Origin: Bradyrhizobium yuanmingense | GTDB lineage: Bacteria; Pseudomonadota; Alphaproteobacteria; Rhizobiales; Xanthobacteraceae | Assembly (NCBI RefSeq): GCF_029167105.1 | Contig: NZ_JARFML010000005.1 | Location: 1 to 64,000 of the forward strand | Length of the DNA: 64,000 nt | Reading direction: 5' to 3' | Shown: positions 1-10,153 of the stretch, one piece after another | Numbering within the stretch: position 1 is the first letter of the stretch | How the letters are laid out: every line of letters starts with the position of its first letter | The notes under the pieces: generated by a model | What the model was told of the DNA's origin: nothing | Database searches by the model: none | What the model saw: the letters and a program-made list of their open reading frames with translations, nothing else | Program-made: the position numbers and the translations under genes

Positions 1-1628
1 CTCCTGCAGCGGCTCCGCCGGCCCGGCCAACTCCTGCGCCTGCGCCTGCGCCGACGGCAACACCGCCTGCTCCGACAGCCGCGCCCCCGGCCCGCCCCGG
101 CGCGCCGGCTCCAACGGCGACACCAACACCGACGACGACACCTGCGCCAACCGCAACGACGGCTCCCGGCAGCACGCCCGGCGCACCGCCGGCTGGTCGC
201 CCCGGTGCACCTCCGCCCGGCGTACGTCCTGGCGCGCCGCCGCCCCCGGCGGGATCACCCGCACCCGGCGCCACGCCCGCTCCAACGGCAACGCCCGCTC
301 CAACGGCAACGCCCGCGCCCGGCAGCACGCCGCCGCCGCCCGGACGTCCGGGGTCGGCAACGCCCGCGCCAGGCGCAACCCCGGCCCCGACGGCGACGCC
401 AGCCCCGGGACAGCAGGGTGGAACGCCTCCTGCCGGCGCGCCCGCCGCCGGGACTCCGGCTGCGCCGCCGCAGGCTGGTGCGCCGGCCCGGCCCCCGGCA
501 CCTCCCGCCGGCGCCGCGGCTCCGACCGTGGTGCCCGGCACGCCTGCCGCAGCGCCGCCGCCCGACCGGGCACAATACAGACCGCCGACGGTTGCGCCGG
601 CTTTCCGGGCCGCGCCGACAGTCGCAGCGCCCTTGCCGCCGCCGCCGCGTCCGCAGCAGCGTGACCTGACGCCGCTCGCGATCGGCGCGGGCGTGGTGGC
701 GGGCGCCGTGATCGGCGCCACCATCGCCGATCTCCATAGCCAGCGGCGCGAGGTCGTCGAAGGCGGCCGCACCGTCTACACCGAGCCGGACCGCATCATC
801 ATCCGCGATCCGGGCGGACAGGCCTATGTCCGCGGCAACGATCTCTATCGCTTCCGCTATGGCGCCCGTGACATCCGCACCGACACCGTCGGCGGCGAAA
901 CCCGCACCGTCGTGATCCGCCCCGATGGCAGCGAGGTGATCACCGTGGTCGGGCCGGACGGCTCGCTGCTGCGTCGTATCCGCCGGGACCCGCGCGGACG
1001 CGAGATCGTGATCATCGACAACACCTACCGCGATCCGCGGGCAGTCGGCGGCTTCTACGTCGACGTGCCGCCGCCGGTGGTCAGCATTCCCTATGATCGC
1101 TACATCGTCGACGCCCAGGAGGCCTCGCCGCAGGTGATCTACGAGACGATGCGGGCTCCGCCGGTGCAGCGGATCGATCGGCGCTACTCGCTCGACGAGA
1201 TCCGCTACAGCCCGAATGTTCGCATGCAGATGCCGAGCATCGACGTCAACACGATCAACTTCGAGACGGGATCGTGGACCATTCCGCCGGACCAGGCGGC
1301 GCGGCTGCAAGTGATCGCCGACGGCATCAACCAGGCGCTCCAGGCCAACCCGCAGGAGGTGTTCCTGATCGAGGGTCACACCGATGCGGTCGGCAACGAG
1401 GTCGACAATCTGTCGCTGTCCGACCGCCGCGCACAGGCCGCAGCCGAATTGCTGACGCAGCAATTCAATGTGCCCGCGGAGAACCTGACGTCGCAGGGTT
1501 ATGGCGAGCAATATCTGAAGGAGCAGACGCAAGGCTCGAGCCTGATCAACCGGCGGGTCACCGTCCGCCGCATCACGCCGTTGCTCAACGGCGGCCAGGC
1601 CAATGCGGCGCCTCCGCCGCGCCAGTAA
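1..1628 (+). CDS. OmpA-family outer membrane protein, 5' end missing
   Basis: The frame is open from base 3, so the start lies before the window. The first ~210 residues are almost only Pro, Ala, Thr and Gly, a low-complexity linker. A Gly/Ala-rich hydrophobic segment follows (bases ~673-735), then a middle region rich in Asp/Arg/Gly. The C-terminal ~115 residues (bases ~1245-1600) match an OmpA peptidoglycan-binding domain: INFETGS near its start, EGHTDAVG, LSLSDRRAQAA, GYGEQY and a final NRRVTVRR. That domain binds diaminopimelate in peptidoglycan, so the protein probably ties the outer membrane or a periplasmic complex to the wall. A strong terminator follows the stop. The family of the middle region is not recognised; the C-terminal domain is certain. 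Confidence 0.9.
   Translation, partial: PAAAPPARPTPAPAPAPTATPPAPTAAPPARPGAPAPTATPTPTTTPAPTATTAPGSTPGAPPAGRPGAPPPGVRPGAPPPPAGSPAPGATPAPTATPAPTATPAPGSTPPPPGRPGSATPAPGATPAPTATPAPGQQGGTPPAGAPAAGTPAAPPQAGAPARPPAPPAGAAAPTVVPGTPAAAPPPDRAQYRPPTVAPAFRAAPTVAAPLPPPPRPQQRDLTPLAIGAGVVAGAVIGATIADLHSQRREVVEGGRTVYTEPDRIIIRDPGGQAYVRGNDLYRFRYGARDIRTDTVGGETRTVVIRPDGSEVITVVGPDGSLLRRIRRDPRGREIVIIDNTYRDPRAVGGFYVDVPPPVVSIPYDRYIVDAQEASPQVIYETMRAPPVQRIDRRYSLDEIRYSPNVRMQMPSIDVNTINFETGSWTIPPDQAARLQVIADGINQALQANPQEVFLIEGHTDAVGNEVDNLSLSDRRAQAAAELLTQQFNVPAENLTSQGYGEQYLKEQTQGSSLINRRVTVRRITPLLNGGQANAAPPPRQ
279..314 (+). repeat. Two perfect 18-bp tandem units in the Pro/Ala-rich coding region
   Basis: GCTCCAACGGCAACGCCC occurs twice head to tail and encodes APTATP twice. 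Degenerate copies of the same Pro-Ala-Thr motif fill the preceding 270 and following 150 bases, which suggests slippage-driven growth of the linker. Confidence 0.8.
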
Positions 1629-1645
1629 GTCCTTCGCAAGAAGAC

Positions 1646-1676
1646 AATGGCCGGGAGCGATCCCGGCCATTTTTCT
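1646..1676. terminator. Bidirectional rho-independent terminator
   Basis: Eleven-base arms (AATGGCCGGGA and its complement) enclose a GCGA tetraloop, followed by a T-run. It lies between the convergent OmpA-like gene and the methyltransferase gene and can serve both. Confidence 0.85.
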
Positions 1677-1678
1677 TG

Positions 1679-2635
1679 TCACGCCGTCATTGCTTCCGAC
1701 GGCAGACATGCCTCACAAACCGCGGCAACATGCCGGTGATCGGTGCCGCAACAGCCGCCGAGAATGCGCATGCCGGGGAATGCGCGCCTGAGCAAATGGT
1801 AGCGGCGGCCGAGATCTGCGGGATCACCACTGTCTAGCGCCTCCGATTCGTCGAGCTCGGCGTGGCTCTTGGCCGATGCATTGGCTCTGATGCCGTGGAT
1901 GCGCTGAACCCACGCCTCGCCTGCGGCGAGAGCACTCTCGAAGTGAGTTGGGTGCGCGCAATTGATCAGGAAGTATTCGCAGGCACGTTCAGTTGCGTCG
2001 TCGACCGCCTCGATCGCCTCGCGCAGCGACTCTCCCCGGACGAGGCGACCATCGGTTTCGACCGTGAAAGAGATCGCGACCGGAATGTCCTGCCTCTTGG
2101 CTGCACGGACCACGCCCACGGCTTCGTTGATGCTGTTCAGCGTGAATGCAGTCACCATGTCGGCGCCGGCGTCGGCGAAGGCCGCGATCTGGCCCGAGTG
2201 GTAGGCTTCCGCCTCCGCCGCGTCCATGTTGCCGGCCTTGTAGCCGTCGCCTCGCGGACCGATCGCGCCGTTGATGACGAAAGGCATGCCGGGCAACTCC
2301 CAGGCGCCGCGCAATTCGTCGAGGAAGCGGATGGCGCGCATGTTGATGGCCGCGAGCCTGGCCGCATCATAGCCGAGCTTGGCGCCCCAATCAGGGTTGG
2401 CGCGCCAGGTCGGACTGTCGAGGACAAAGCCGAGCCCATGCTGCCGCGCGACGCGCAGATAGGCCTCGTAGTACTGCCTCAAATGCGCGCGGCCATCCGC
2501 GCTGTCGAGCAGCACGAATGCCGCAAAATGGGGCAGCTCCAGCCCGTGCTGAAAGATAAGAGTTGTTTCCATGCCGCCGTCGGTCAGGAAAATGCCGCCG
2601 CCGCGCTGCGGCAGACCATGTCTGTATCTGGCCAT
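1679..2635 (-). CDS. Homocysteine S-methyltransferase family protein
   Basis: Predicted zinc-dependent methyltransferase that moves a methyl group from a donor such as S-methylmethionine or a betaine to homocysteine or a related thiol. The N-terminus carries LTDGGMETTLIF, the usual family opening. The zinc ligands are visible as the single Cys of INCAHP and the Cys pair of GGCCGTD near the C-terminus. The frame is open to base 2719, but I start at 2635 because GGAG lies about 7 bases upstream and the family opening follows directly; this gives 318 residues, normal for the family. It is transcribed away from the TetR-family gene at 2868, which may regulate it. The methyl donor cannot be read from sequence. 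Confidence 0.85.
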   Translation of the reverse strand: MARYRHGLPQRGGGIFLTDGGMETTLIFQHGLELPHFAAFVLLDSADGRAHLRQYYEAYLRVARQHGLGFVLDSPTWRANPDWGAKLGYDAARLAAINMRAIRFLDELRGAWELPGMPFVINGAIGPRGDGYKAGNMDAAEAEAYHSGQIAAFADAGADMVTAFTLNSINEAVGVVRAAKRQDIPVAISFTVETDGRLVRGESLREAIEAVDDATERACEYFLINCAHPTHFESALAAGEAWVQRIHGIRANASAKSHAELDESEALDSGDPADLGRRYHLLRRAFPGMRILGGCCGTDHRHVAAVCEACLPSEAMTA

Positions 2636-2778
2636 CGATCGCTCCATCATGTGGACGGGCCCGCTCCCATCACTCGGTCGCGCCAGGCCCGTGTTCGGTC
2701 GCGGCATTTGGTGCCGCATAATGTCGCGTCGCTCTAGAAGGCGCGTAGTGCGGCTGAACTTCCGCCCGCAAGCTGAGA

Positions 2779-2793
2779 CAAATCAAAGATTTG
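2779..2793. promoter_or_regulatory. Perfect inverted repeat, candidate operator of the divergent TetR/methyltransferase pair
   Basis: CAAATC-AAA-GATTTG is a perfect palindrome with 6-bp arms. It is placed about 75 bases before the TetR-family start and about 145 before the methyltransferase start, as expected for autoregulation by the TetR protein. Binding is inference. Confidence 0.4.
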
Positions 2794-2867
2794 CACGAGT
2801 CACGCGGAGAGGCGCTTGGCCCTGAGGGGCCAATTTCCGCACCTTCGGTACAGTTCTGGAGACATCG

Positions 2868-3488
2868 ATGGGAAAGGGCGAAGCGACGCGCGAGCGCATT
2901 CTCGAGATCGCGGAAGCGGCGGTGCTGGCAAAGGGCTTCGGCGCCACCTCGATCGAGGAGGTCATTGCCGAGGCCGGACTGACCAAGAGCGGCTTCTTCT
3001 ATCACTTCAGGGACAAGAACGCGCTCGCACGGGAGATGCTGCGCCGCTACGTGGATACGAATGATCGCCTGTTCGACGAGATCTTCAGGCGCGGACGCGA
3101 GCTCTCCGACGACCCGCTGCAGTCGTTCCTGATCTCGCTGAAACTGCTCGCCGAAGTCATGGCCGATCTGCCGAACGGCCATCCCGGCTGCCTGATCGCC
3201 AGCATCTGCTACCAGGAGCGCTTATTCGACCGCGATGTTCGCGATCTGACTGCGCAATCGGTCCGGAGCTGGAATGCGCACTTCCGCGAGATTCTCGACG
3301 GCATCGCCGCGGTCCATCCGCCCCGCGAGCCGATCGACCTCGACGATCTCGCGGAGATGATCTCGTGCGTGGTCGACGGCGCAATCATCATGTCCAAGAC
3401 GCTCAACGACCCGAAGCGGCTGGAGCGGCAGATCATGCTCTTCCGCAGCTGCGTGAAGCTGGTCTTCACGCCGCCTCACGCGTCGTGA
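2868..3488 (+). CDS. TetR/AcrR family transcriptional regulator
   Basis: A 206-residue regulator. The N-terminal helix-turn-helix (residues ~6-52) reads TRERILEIAEAAVLAKGF, then EVIAEAGLTKSGFFYHF, the typical TetR recognition-helix signature. The remainder is the ligand-binding domain, with GHPGCLIAS as seen in the AcrR/YxaF-like subgroup with TetR_C domains. Such proteins repress neighbouring genes until a small hydrophobic ligand binds. The divergent methyltransferase gene and the intergenic palindrome at 2779 are the obvious local targets. The ligand is unknown. Confidence 0.92.
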   Translation: MGKGEATRERILEIAEAAVLAKGFGATSIEEVIAEAGLTKSGFFYHFRDKNALAREMLRRYVDTNDRLFDEIFRRGRELSDDPLQSFLISLKLLAEVMADLPNGHPGCLIASICYQERLFDRDVRDLTAQSVRSWNAHFREILDGIAAVHPPREPIDLDDLAEMISCVVDGAIIMSKTLNDPKRLERQIMLFRSCVKLVFTPPHAS

Positions 3489-3578
3489 GATTCACAGAAC
3501 GTGAGCGAACCAGGGCGGCCGCCCTGCCGTGCTCGCCCGCGGCAGGAGCTGTGCCGAGGTCGGCAATCCAACCTTCCA

Positions 3579-5336
3579 TCATTGTCGCGCAGCCAATCCC
3601 AGCGCATCGGCCATGACACGGAACACTTCGGTGTTGTCCATCGAGCCATACACGCGCTCGCTCCCCGGGCCCGTCGCCGTGACAATGACGTCCTCGCCCG
3701 AATGCACGCTGGCGCCGACCAGCGACGACAGATTTCCGGGGCGCAGCACCGCGCCCGGGACCTCCTTGTATTTGTCGTTGGCCTTGAAGGTACCGTCGTC
3801 GCCAGCCTTGACGGTCGGCTCGTTGGGGTTGTCGAGCTTCGGACGGAACGTCTCGTAGTGATCTGGCAGGCTCGCCGAGAAGATGGCAAGCCGCCGGCTC
3901 ACGTCGACTCGTGACGGATACCCCTCCGCATCCGGCGCGGGATAGTTGGGAAATCCAGCCTGATCATAGACCCCGACGCGCTCGCGCAAGGGCACGTTGG
4001 GCGTCGTGCCCATGTCGTCATTCACCGTGCCGACGAGGCTGTTGGGATGGTTGTGATCGGCCAGCACCAGGATCAGGGTGTCGTCACCGCGTGCGCGCGC
4101 CCATTCGCGCGTCTGACGCACCGCGTTGTCGAGCATGATCGTGTCGTAGACGGCGCGTTCCATGTCGAGCAAATGCGCGTATTTGTCGATCATTCCGGAT
4201 TCGACCATCAGGAAGAAACCGCTCTCGTTCTTCGAGAGGATTTTCAACGCCGCCTGCACCTGCTCGGTCAGATCAGGCTGCTCGGGGAATTTCTTGACGC
4301 CGCCGCCCTTGAGGAATTTGCGATCCAACGCGCCGTCCATGTTGCCGGTCGCGAACAGGCCGAGCAGCTTGCTCGTCTCTTGCTTGGCGGCGGAGGCGCT
4401 GAGCTCGCCCGCGGTGGTCGCCACCTGATAGCCGGCATCGCGAAACTTCGCGATATAGTCGGTCTCGTCCTTGCGCTTGGAGCCGGCAGCCGACTTCGGC
4501 AAAAAATTCGCGCTGCCGCCACCCATCATCACATCCGGCTTTGCCGCGAAGAACTGATCGACGATGTCGTCATAGGCGGCACGCCGGCGGGTGTGCGCGA
4601 CCATCGCCGCCGGCGTCGCGTCTTCGATCTCGGTATTGGTGACCACACCGATCGCCATGCCGAGCCGCCTTTTGGCGAGGCTGGTGATGGTTTCGACCTT
4701 GGGATCGTCGAGCGGGCTTGCGCTGCGGTCGGCGTAGACGCCGAGGGCATTGACGGCGCTCTTGTGCCCGGTCGCATAGGCGCTGGCCGAGTTCGCGGAA
4801 TCCGTGATGATCGAGTCCGAGCCGGCAGTTGCCACCAGGGCCATATGGGGCATGTCGTCGATGGCGAGCTTGCCGCGGCTCTTGCCTTCCGAAATACCCT
4901 TGGACAGGATTCGCGCGGCGACCCGATGCGCCGGCGACATGCCGTCGCCGATGAACAGGATGACGTTCTTCGCCTTGCGCGGGCCGGTGTCGTAGACCGT
5001 CCATGTGACGCTGCGCTGGCGCGTGCCGTCGCTCACGTCCACGTTTATGCTGCCCGGCTTGGTCAGTGTGACGTCGCGCAGGACCAGGGCCGACTGCTCC
5101 TTGCCGTCCTCGCGCTCGACGAAGGTTCCGGAGCGGCCGAACGCCGCCGCATAATCCGCGCCGTTCACCGTCACCTTCAACTTGGCGGGATCGACCAGCC
5201 CGGGGAGCTCGACCTTGAAGTCGAACTTGGCTCCCGCCAGGATCTCGGCGCGATCGATGGGATAGATCGTCTGCGCCGACGATGATGATGTCCAACAGAG
5301 AACAATGAGAGAGGCGAGTGCCGATCCCCTGACCAT
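3579..5336 (-). CDS. Alkaline phosphatase (PhoA superfamily), secreted
   Basis: Periplasmic phosphomonoesterase of 585 residues. A Sec signal peptide ends near residue 21 (SSSSAQ). After a ~100-residue extra N-terminal beta-rich region, the catalytic fold begins with ILFIGDGMSPAH (metal ligand Asp131). The nucleophile motif TDSANSASAYATGHK places the catalytic Ser at about residue 180. Later metal ligands include DKYAH, the DHNH near residue 445 and the VHSGEDV region. The usual T/S-ADHSH is altered to LADHNHPN, a mild variation. It would release phosphate from organic phosphate in the periplasm. A PhoD-type phosphatase lies 10 kb away. No clear Pho box was identified. Confidence 0.92.
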   Translation of the reverse strand: MVRGSALASLIVLCWTSSSSAQTIYPIDRAEILAGAKFDFKVELPGLVDPAKLKVTVNGADYAAAFGRSGTFVEREDGKEQSALVLRDVTLTKPGSINVDVSDGTRQRSVTWTVYDTGPRKAKNVILFIGDGMSPAHRVAARILSKGISEGKSRGKLAIDDMPHMALVATAGSDSIITDSANSASAYATGHKSAVNALGVYADRSASPLDDPKVETITSLAKRRLGMAIGVVTNTEIEDATPAAMVAHTRRRAAYDDIVDQFFAAKPDVMMGGGSANFLPKSAAGSKRKDETDYIAKFRDAGYQVATTAGELSASAAKQETSKLLGLFATGNMDGALDRKFLKGGGVKKFPEQPDLTEQVQAALKILSKNESGFFLMVESGMIDKYAHLLDMERAVYDTIMLDNAVRQTREWARARGDDTLILVLADHNHPNSLVGTVNDDMGTTPNVPLRERVGVYDQAGFPNYPAPDAEGYPSRVDVSRRLAIFSASLPDHYETFRPKLDNPNEPTVKAGDDGTFKANDKYKEVPGAVLRPGNLSSLVGASVHSGEDVIVTATGPGSERVYGSMDNTEVFRVMADALGLAARQ

Positions 5337-5409
5337 GTGCGATGCTCCGCAATCCCGTTTCCAACAGTGGAAGCGTAGCGGCCGAGAATGACAGCGTCAT
5401 TAAGCTCGG

Positions 5410-5440
5410 AGCCCGGACGGAGCGAAGCGCAATCCGGGCT
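5410..5440. repeat. Palindromic intergenic repeat, family B
   Basis: AGCCCGGA and TCCGGGCT arms enclose a GC-rich centre containing GGAGCGAAGCGCAA. The same element recurs, in a double form, at 50937-51019. It lies between the phosphatase and argG and may end argG transcription. Confidence 0.75.
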
Positions 5441-5450
5441 ACGGAAAGCC

Positions 5451-6845
<1,395 letters not shown>

Positions 6846-6880
6846 TCAAATTTCGCAGGGCTCGGCACCCCTTTAATGGC

Positions 6881-7657
6881 TCAAACCGAGGGCTCGGGCC
6901 CGGTCTTGCGGCCGAACAGGCGCTGGCGGAGCCGGTAAGCGGGCATGTTCAGCCGGGTCAGGGCGGCATCCACCGCCTCGTCCGAGAACCGCGTCCGCGG
7001 CCAGCGGTAGATCAGCGCATAGGCGAACCAGATCACCAAGAAAGTGACAAGGCCGGCGATGGCGACGTCGGTGAAGAAGTGCCCGCCGAAGGCCATGCGC
7101 AGTCCGCTGGTGAGGGCGCCGAACACCACGGCGGCGGCATAGGCGAGCGGACGCCACGCCGGCGGCGCCAGCGCGGCCGGCGCCAGCGTCCAGAAGGCCG
7201 TCGCGCCCTCGCCGGAGAAGAACGAGCAGTTGCGCGCGCAGCCGCCGCGCGGATCCCACCACGGCACGAATTGCTGGTCGCCGGCAAATTCCGTCACCAC
7301 CACGGGACGCGGCCGACCCCAATAGGTCTTGAAGGTCAGGTTCGTGAGAATGCCGGCTGACATCGTCAGCGTCACCAGCAGGAAGATGACCGTGCGCCCC
7401 CGCACCATCAGCGGCCGGTCGGGCCGGATCATCTTGACCACGAGCGCGACGATGGAGGGAAGGGCGAAGGCCCAGGCGATCCACATCGCCGCATCGCGCG
7501 CAAAGCCGGCCCACCCGTTCAGCTTGAGCGGAAACGTCTTGGTCTCCGCGTCGAAGAACAGCGAAGCGAGCTTGAGGTCGAGCTCCGGATAGAGGCCGAA
7601 GACGACGCCGATCACGAGCCACAGCGCCAGGGCGATGAAGAGTCCGGTACGGTTCAT
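6881..7657 (-). CDS. PAP2-family membrane phosphatase
   Basis: Integral membrane phosphatase of 258 residues with about six membrane segments. The three PAP2 motifs are present: KTYWGRPRP (residues ~109-117), SGEGATAF in place of PSGH (~148), and SGLRMAFGGHFFTD (~183), which supplies the catalytic His and Asp. The family hydrolyses phosphate from lipid phosphates such as phosphatidate, undecaprenyl pyrophosphate or lipid A. The wide WWDPRGGCARNCSF insertion before motif 2 resembles LpxE/LpxF-type lipid A phosphatases, but the substrate is not proven. It lies upstream of argG, with a repeat at 7705-7786 on its 5' side. Confidence 0.85.
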   Translation of the reverse strand: MNRTGLFIALALWLVIGVVFGLYPELDLKLASLFFDAETKTFPLKLNGWAGFARDAAMWIAWAFALPSIVALVVKMIRPDRPLMVRGRTVIFLLVTLTMSAGILTNLTFKTYWGRPRPVVVTEFAGDQQFVPWWDPRGGCARNCSFFSGEGATAFWTLAPAALAPPAWRPLAYAAAVVFGALTSGLRMAFGGHFFTDVAIAGLVTFLVIWFAYALIYRWPRTRFSDEAVDAALTRLNMPAYRLRQRLFGRKTGPEPSV

Positions 7658-7704
7658 GGCGCGCGGTTTAGCGGAGTGGGAAGAGGTTGGAAACCCTTGC
7701 GACG

Positions 7705-7786
7705 GTCATTCCGGGATGGCGCGTAAGCGCCAGACCCGGAATTCGAGATTCCGGGTTCGATGCTTCGCATCGCCCCGGAATGACGG
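7705..7786. repeat. Palindromic intergenic repeat, family A (ATTCCGGG type)
   Basis: Begins GGTCATTCCGGGATGG and ends CCCCGGAATGACGG, with an internal CCCGGAATTCGAGATTCCGGG palindrome-like core. Related copies lie at about 10007-10086, 15441-15522, 35477-35520 and 41592-41702. Confidence 0.8.
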
Positions 7787-7789
7787 AGC

Positions 7790-8284
7790 CTACCGCGCAT
7801 CCGGCCTTGAATTCGATGGCAGCGGTGGCGGCGGCTTGCGCGGGGGCGGCGGGATGCGCCAAGCACCGGCGTTGCGACCAGCGATCAACCAGTAGACGAC
7901 GCCGGCAACGATGCCGGCCCCAGTCATGATTTCGAGATGGCGCCGCACGATGCCCTCGAACTGCAGCGTATCGGCGTGGAAGGGAACAAGGCCGAGATAG
8001 CAGGCGAGGCCGACGAGGCCCCCGCCGACGGCATAGGCGATTGCACTGCGGATGTAGAGCGCCTCGGTGATCGCGACGATCACCGCCGCCGGCACCAGTG
8101 CAAAGCCCGACACGAAGATGAACCCAAAGCCGAGCAGGATGTCGATCGTGCCCTGATCGACGGGACCGGCGCCGAGATCGGCGAATTCCGGAAACAGCAG
8201 CGCGACGACGATGATCATGCCGCCGACGAAACAGGCGGCGAGAAAGCCGATGAAGATGACGACGAGTCGGCCGATCAGGGACAT
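7790..8284 (-). CDS. Small membrane protein, paralogue of the upstream gene
   Basis: A 164-residue protein with four predicted membrane helices and a Pro/Arg-rich C-terminal tail. No known function was recognised. It resembles the preceding gene (8286-8771): both have TE-x-L-x-IRSA followed by a Gly-rich helix, and both end with a Gly-x-V-Y/F-W helix then GRNAGAW or GCRAGDW. It begins one base after the stop of that gene and is probably co-transcribed with it and rlmN. Its last codons run up to a family A repeat. Confidence 0.75.
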   Translation of the reverse strand: MSLIGRLVVIFIGFLAACFVGGMIIVVALLFPEFADLGAGPVDQGTIDILLGFGFIFVSGFALVPAAVIVAITEALYIRSAIAYAVGGGLVGLACYLGLVPFHADTLQFEGIVRRHLEIMTGAGIVAGVVYWLIAGRNAGAWRIPPPPRKPPPPLPSNSRPDAR

Positions 8285-8285
8285 G

Positions 8286-8771
8286 CTAGTCCCGGGCCAA
8301 TGCTACAGACCGCACCTTGGAACTCCAGTCGCCGGCACGACAGCCTGCAAGTCGCCAGAACACATATCCCGCAGCCATCCCCGCAACGGTGACAATCAAC
8401 AATTCGCTAAGATTCAGCCCATGACAAAATGACCTCATTTGTACGAGGTCATACCGCGAGCACATGACGTCCAGCATGAGCGCTCCGAAACCCGCAGCAA
8501 GAACATAGAACCACGCACTACGGATTCTGAGCGTCTCCGTCAGAATCAGCGCTACGAGGGTGGGCAGCAGCGCATTCCAACAAAGACCTAGAGTATAGAA
8601 CGCGACCACCAACAAGTAGACGGCCGGTGGGCTCCAAATCTCGGTCTTGAAGTAATAGTCAAAATTGCTGAAGTCAGAGAGAACTTTCCCGGCCAACAGG
8701 ATGTGCAGGGCCACAAAATTGCCGGCGACAAATGCCGCCAAGATTGCCGACGCTCGTCGGAGCGACGCCAT
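8286..8771 (-). CDS. Small membrane protein of unknown function
   Basis: A 161-residue protein with four predicted membrane helices. I start at the ATG at 8771 because GAGGG lies 9 bases upstream; an earlier TTG at 8786 overlaps the rlmN stop. It shares the LTETLRIRSA motif and the final GYVFWRLAGCRAGDW segment with the next gene, so the two are tandem paralogues. Base composition is visibly lower in GC than its neighbours, which may mean a different history or relaxed constraint. It sits in a likely operon behind rlmN. No function can be assigned. Confidence 0.75.
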   Translation of the reverse strand: MASLRRASAILAAFVAGNFVALHILLAGKVLSDFSNFDYYFKTEIWSPPAVYLLVVAFYTLGLCWNALLPTLVALILTETLRIRSAWFYVLAAGFGALMLDVMCSRYDLVQMRSFCHGLNLSELLIVTVAGMAAGYVFWRLAGCRAGDWSSKVRSVALARD

Positions 8772-8782
8772 CGGGAAAACCC

Positions 8783-9985
8783 TCAATCCGTCATCGCCAT
8801 GGCGCGCAGCGCCTGGCGCTCGCGCGCCGAGAGCTTTTCAGTTTCCGACTTGAGCTGGCCGCAGGCGGCGAGGATGTCGCGGCCGCGCGGGGTGCGCACC
8901 GGCGAGGAATAGCCGGCATTGAAGATGTACTCGGAGAACTTTTCGATCTGGTCCCAGTCGGAGCATTCATAGGCGGTGCCGGGCCAGGGATTGAACGGGA
9001 TCAGATTGATCTTGGCCGGGATGCCCTTGAGCATCTTCACCAGCAGCTTGGCATCGTCGAGCGAATCGTTGACGCCCTTGAGCATCACATATTCGAACGT
9101 GATGCGGCGCGCGTTCGAAGCGCCGGGATAGTCGCGGCAGGCCTGCAACAGCTCCTTGATCGGATATTTGCGGTTGAGCGGCACCAGCTCGTTGCGCAAC
9201 TCGTCGCGCACCGCGTGCAGCGAGATCGCAAGCATGACGCCGATCTCCTCGCCGGCACGCACGATGTTCGGCACCACGCCCGAGGTCGACAGCGTGATGC
9301 GGCGGCGGGAGATGCCGATGCCCTCGTTGTCGCCGACGATCAGAAGCGCATCGCGCACCGCGTCGAAATTGTAGAGCGGCTCGCCCATGCCCATCATCAC
9401 GATGTTGGTGACGCGCCGCGTGCCGTCCTCGCGATCGGCCCAGTCGTTGAGACGGTCGCGCGCGACCATCACCTGCCCGACGATCTCGCCAGCGGTGAGG
9501 TTGCGCACCAGGCGCTGGGTGCCGGTGTGGCAGAAGGCGCAGTTCAGCGTGCAGCCCACCTGCGAGGAAACACAGAGCGTGCCGCGGTCGGTCTCGGGGA
9601 TGTAGACGCACTCGACTTCATGCGCCTTCTGAACATTGTCGCCGCTCGGCAGGCGCAACAGCCATTTGCGGGTGCCGTCGTTGGAGATCTGCTCGGCCAC
9701 GACCTCGGGACGGTCGACGGTGAAATGCTGTGCGAGCTCGGCGCGGATGCCCTTCGAGATCGAGCTCATCTCGTCAAAACTCTGGGCGCCGCGGAAATAG
9801 GTCCAGTGCCACAGCTGCTGCACCCGCATCTTGCGCTGGGCCGGCGCGACGCCGATCTCGCCGAGCCGATCGGCAAGCTCGGTGCGCGATAGCCCGATCA
9901 GCGACGGCTTGGCCGGCGGCACGTAGGTTTCGAGCGGGGTCTTCTCCACCAGGAGGCCGCTGTGCGGCTCGGTCGTCGGTTGCAT
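8783..9985 (-). CDS. rlmN: Dual-specificity 23S rRNA/tRNA (adenine-C2) methyltransferase
   Basis: Radical SAM enzyme that methylates C2 of A2503 in 23S rRNA and A37 in some tRNAs. The CX3CX2C motif appears as [14 protein letters not shown], preceded by [21 protein letters not shown] and [11 protein letters not shown] are family hallmarks, and the methyl-carrying Cys is in the C-terminal [11 protein letters not shown]. The frame is open to 10117, but the extra 44 residues come from the palindromic repeat at 10007-10086. The ATG at 9985 gives 400 residues, the usual size. Two small membrane genes follow closely. Confidence 0.96.
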   Translation of the reverse strand: MQPTTEPHSGLLVEKTPLETYVPPAKPSLIGLSRTELADRLGEIGVAPAQRKMRVQQLWHWTYFRGAQSFDEMSSISKGIRAELAQHFTVDRPEVVAEQISNDGTRKWLLRLPSGDNVQKAHEVECVYIPETDRGTLCVSSQVGCTLNCAFCHTGTQRLVRNLTAGEIVGQVMVARDRLNDWADREDGTRRVTNIVMMGMGEPLYNFDAVRDALLIVGDNEGIGISRRRITLSTSGVVPNIVRAGEEIGVMLAISLHAVRDELRNELVPLNRKYPIKELLQACRDYPGASNARRITFEYVMLKGVNDSLDDAKLLVKMLKGIPAKINLIPFNPWPGTAYECSDWDQIEKFSEYIFNAGYSSPVRTPRGRDILAACGQLKSETEKLSARERQALRAMAMTD

Positions 9986-10006
9986 CGAAATGGACCTAAT
10001 GGCTTT

Positions 10007-10086
10007 GGTCGTTCCGGGGCAGCTCGAAGAGCTGAACCCGGAACCTCGAGATTCCGGGTTCGCGCTTCGCGCGCCCCGGAATGACG
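10007..10086. repeat. Palindromic intergenic repeat, family A
   Basis: Starts with GGTCGTTCCGGGGC and ends with GCCCCGGAATGACGG, with a central CTCGAGATTCCGGGTT. It lies just upstream of rlmN and creates a misleading in-frame N-terminal extension. Confidence 0.8.
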
Positions 10087-10153
10087 GAGGAAATCTGGAA
10101 CGGCCCCTATATAGCAACCGGAACCGCCGATTGCGACTTTATCGGCCGCAGTC

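Noticed and set aside
255-1709. A 484-residue open frame opposite the OmpA-like gene
   Set aside because: Arg/Gly/Ala-rich shadow of a GC-rich gene on the other strand, with no domain and no ribosome site.
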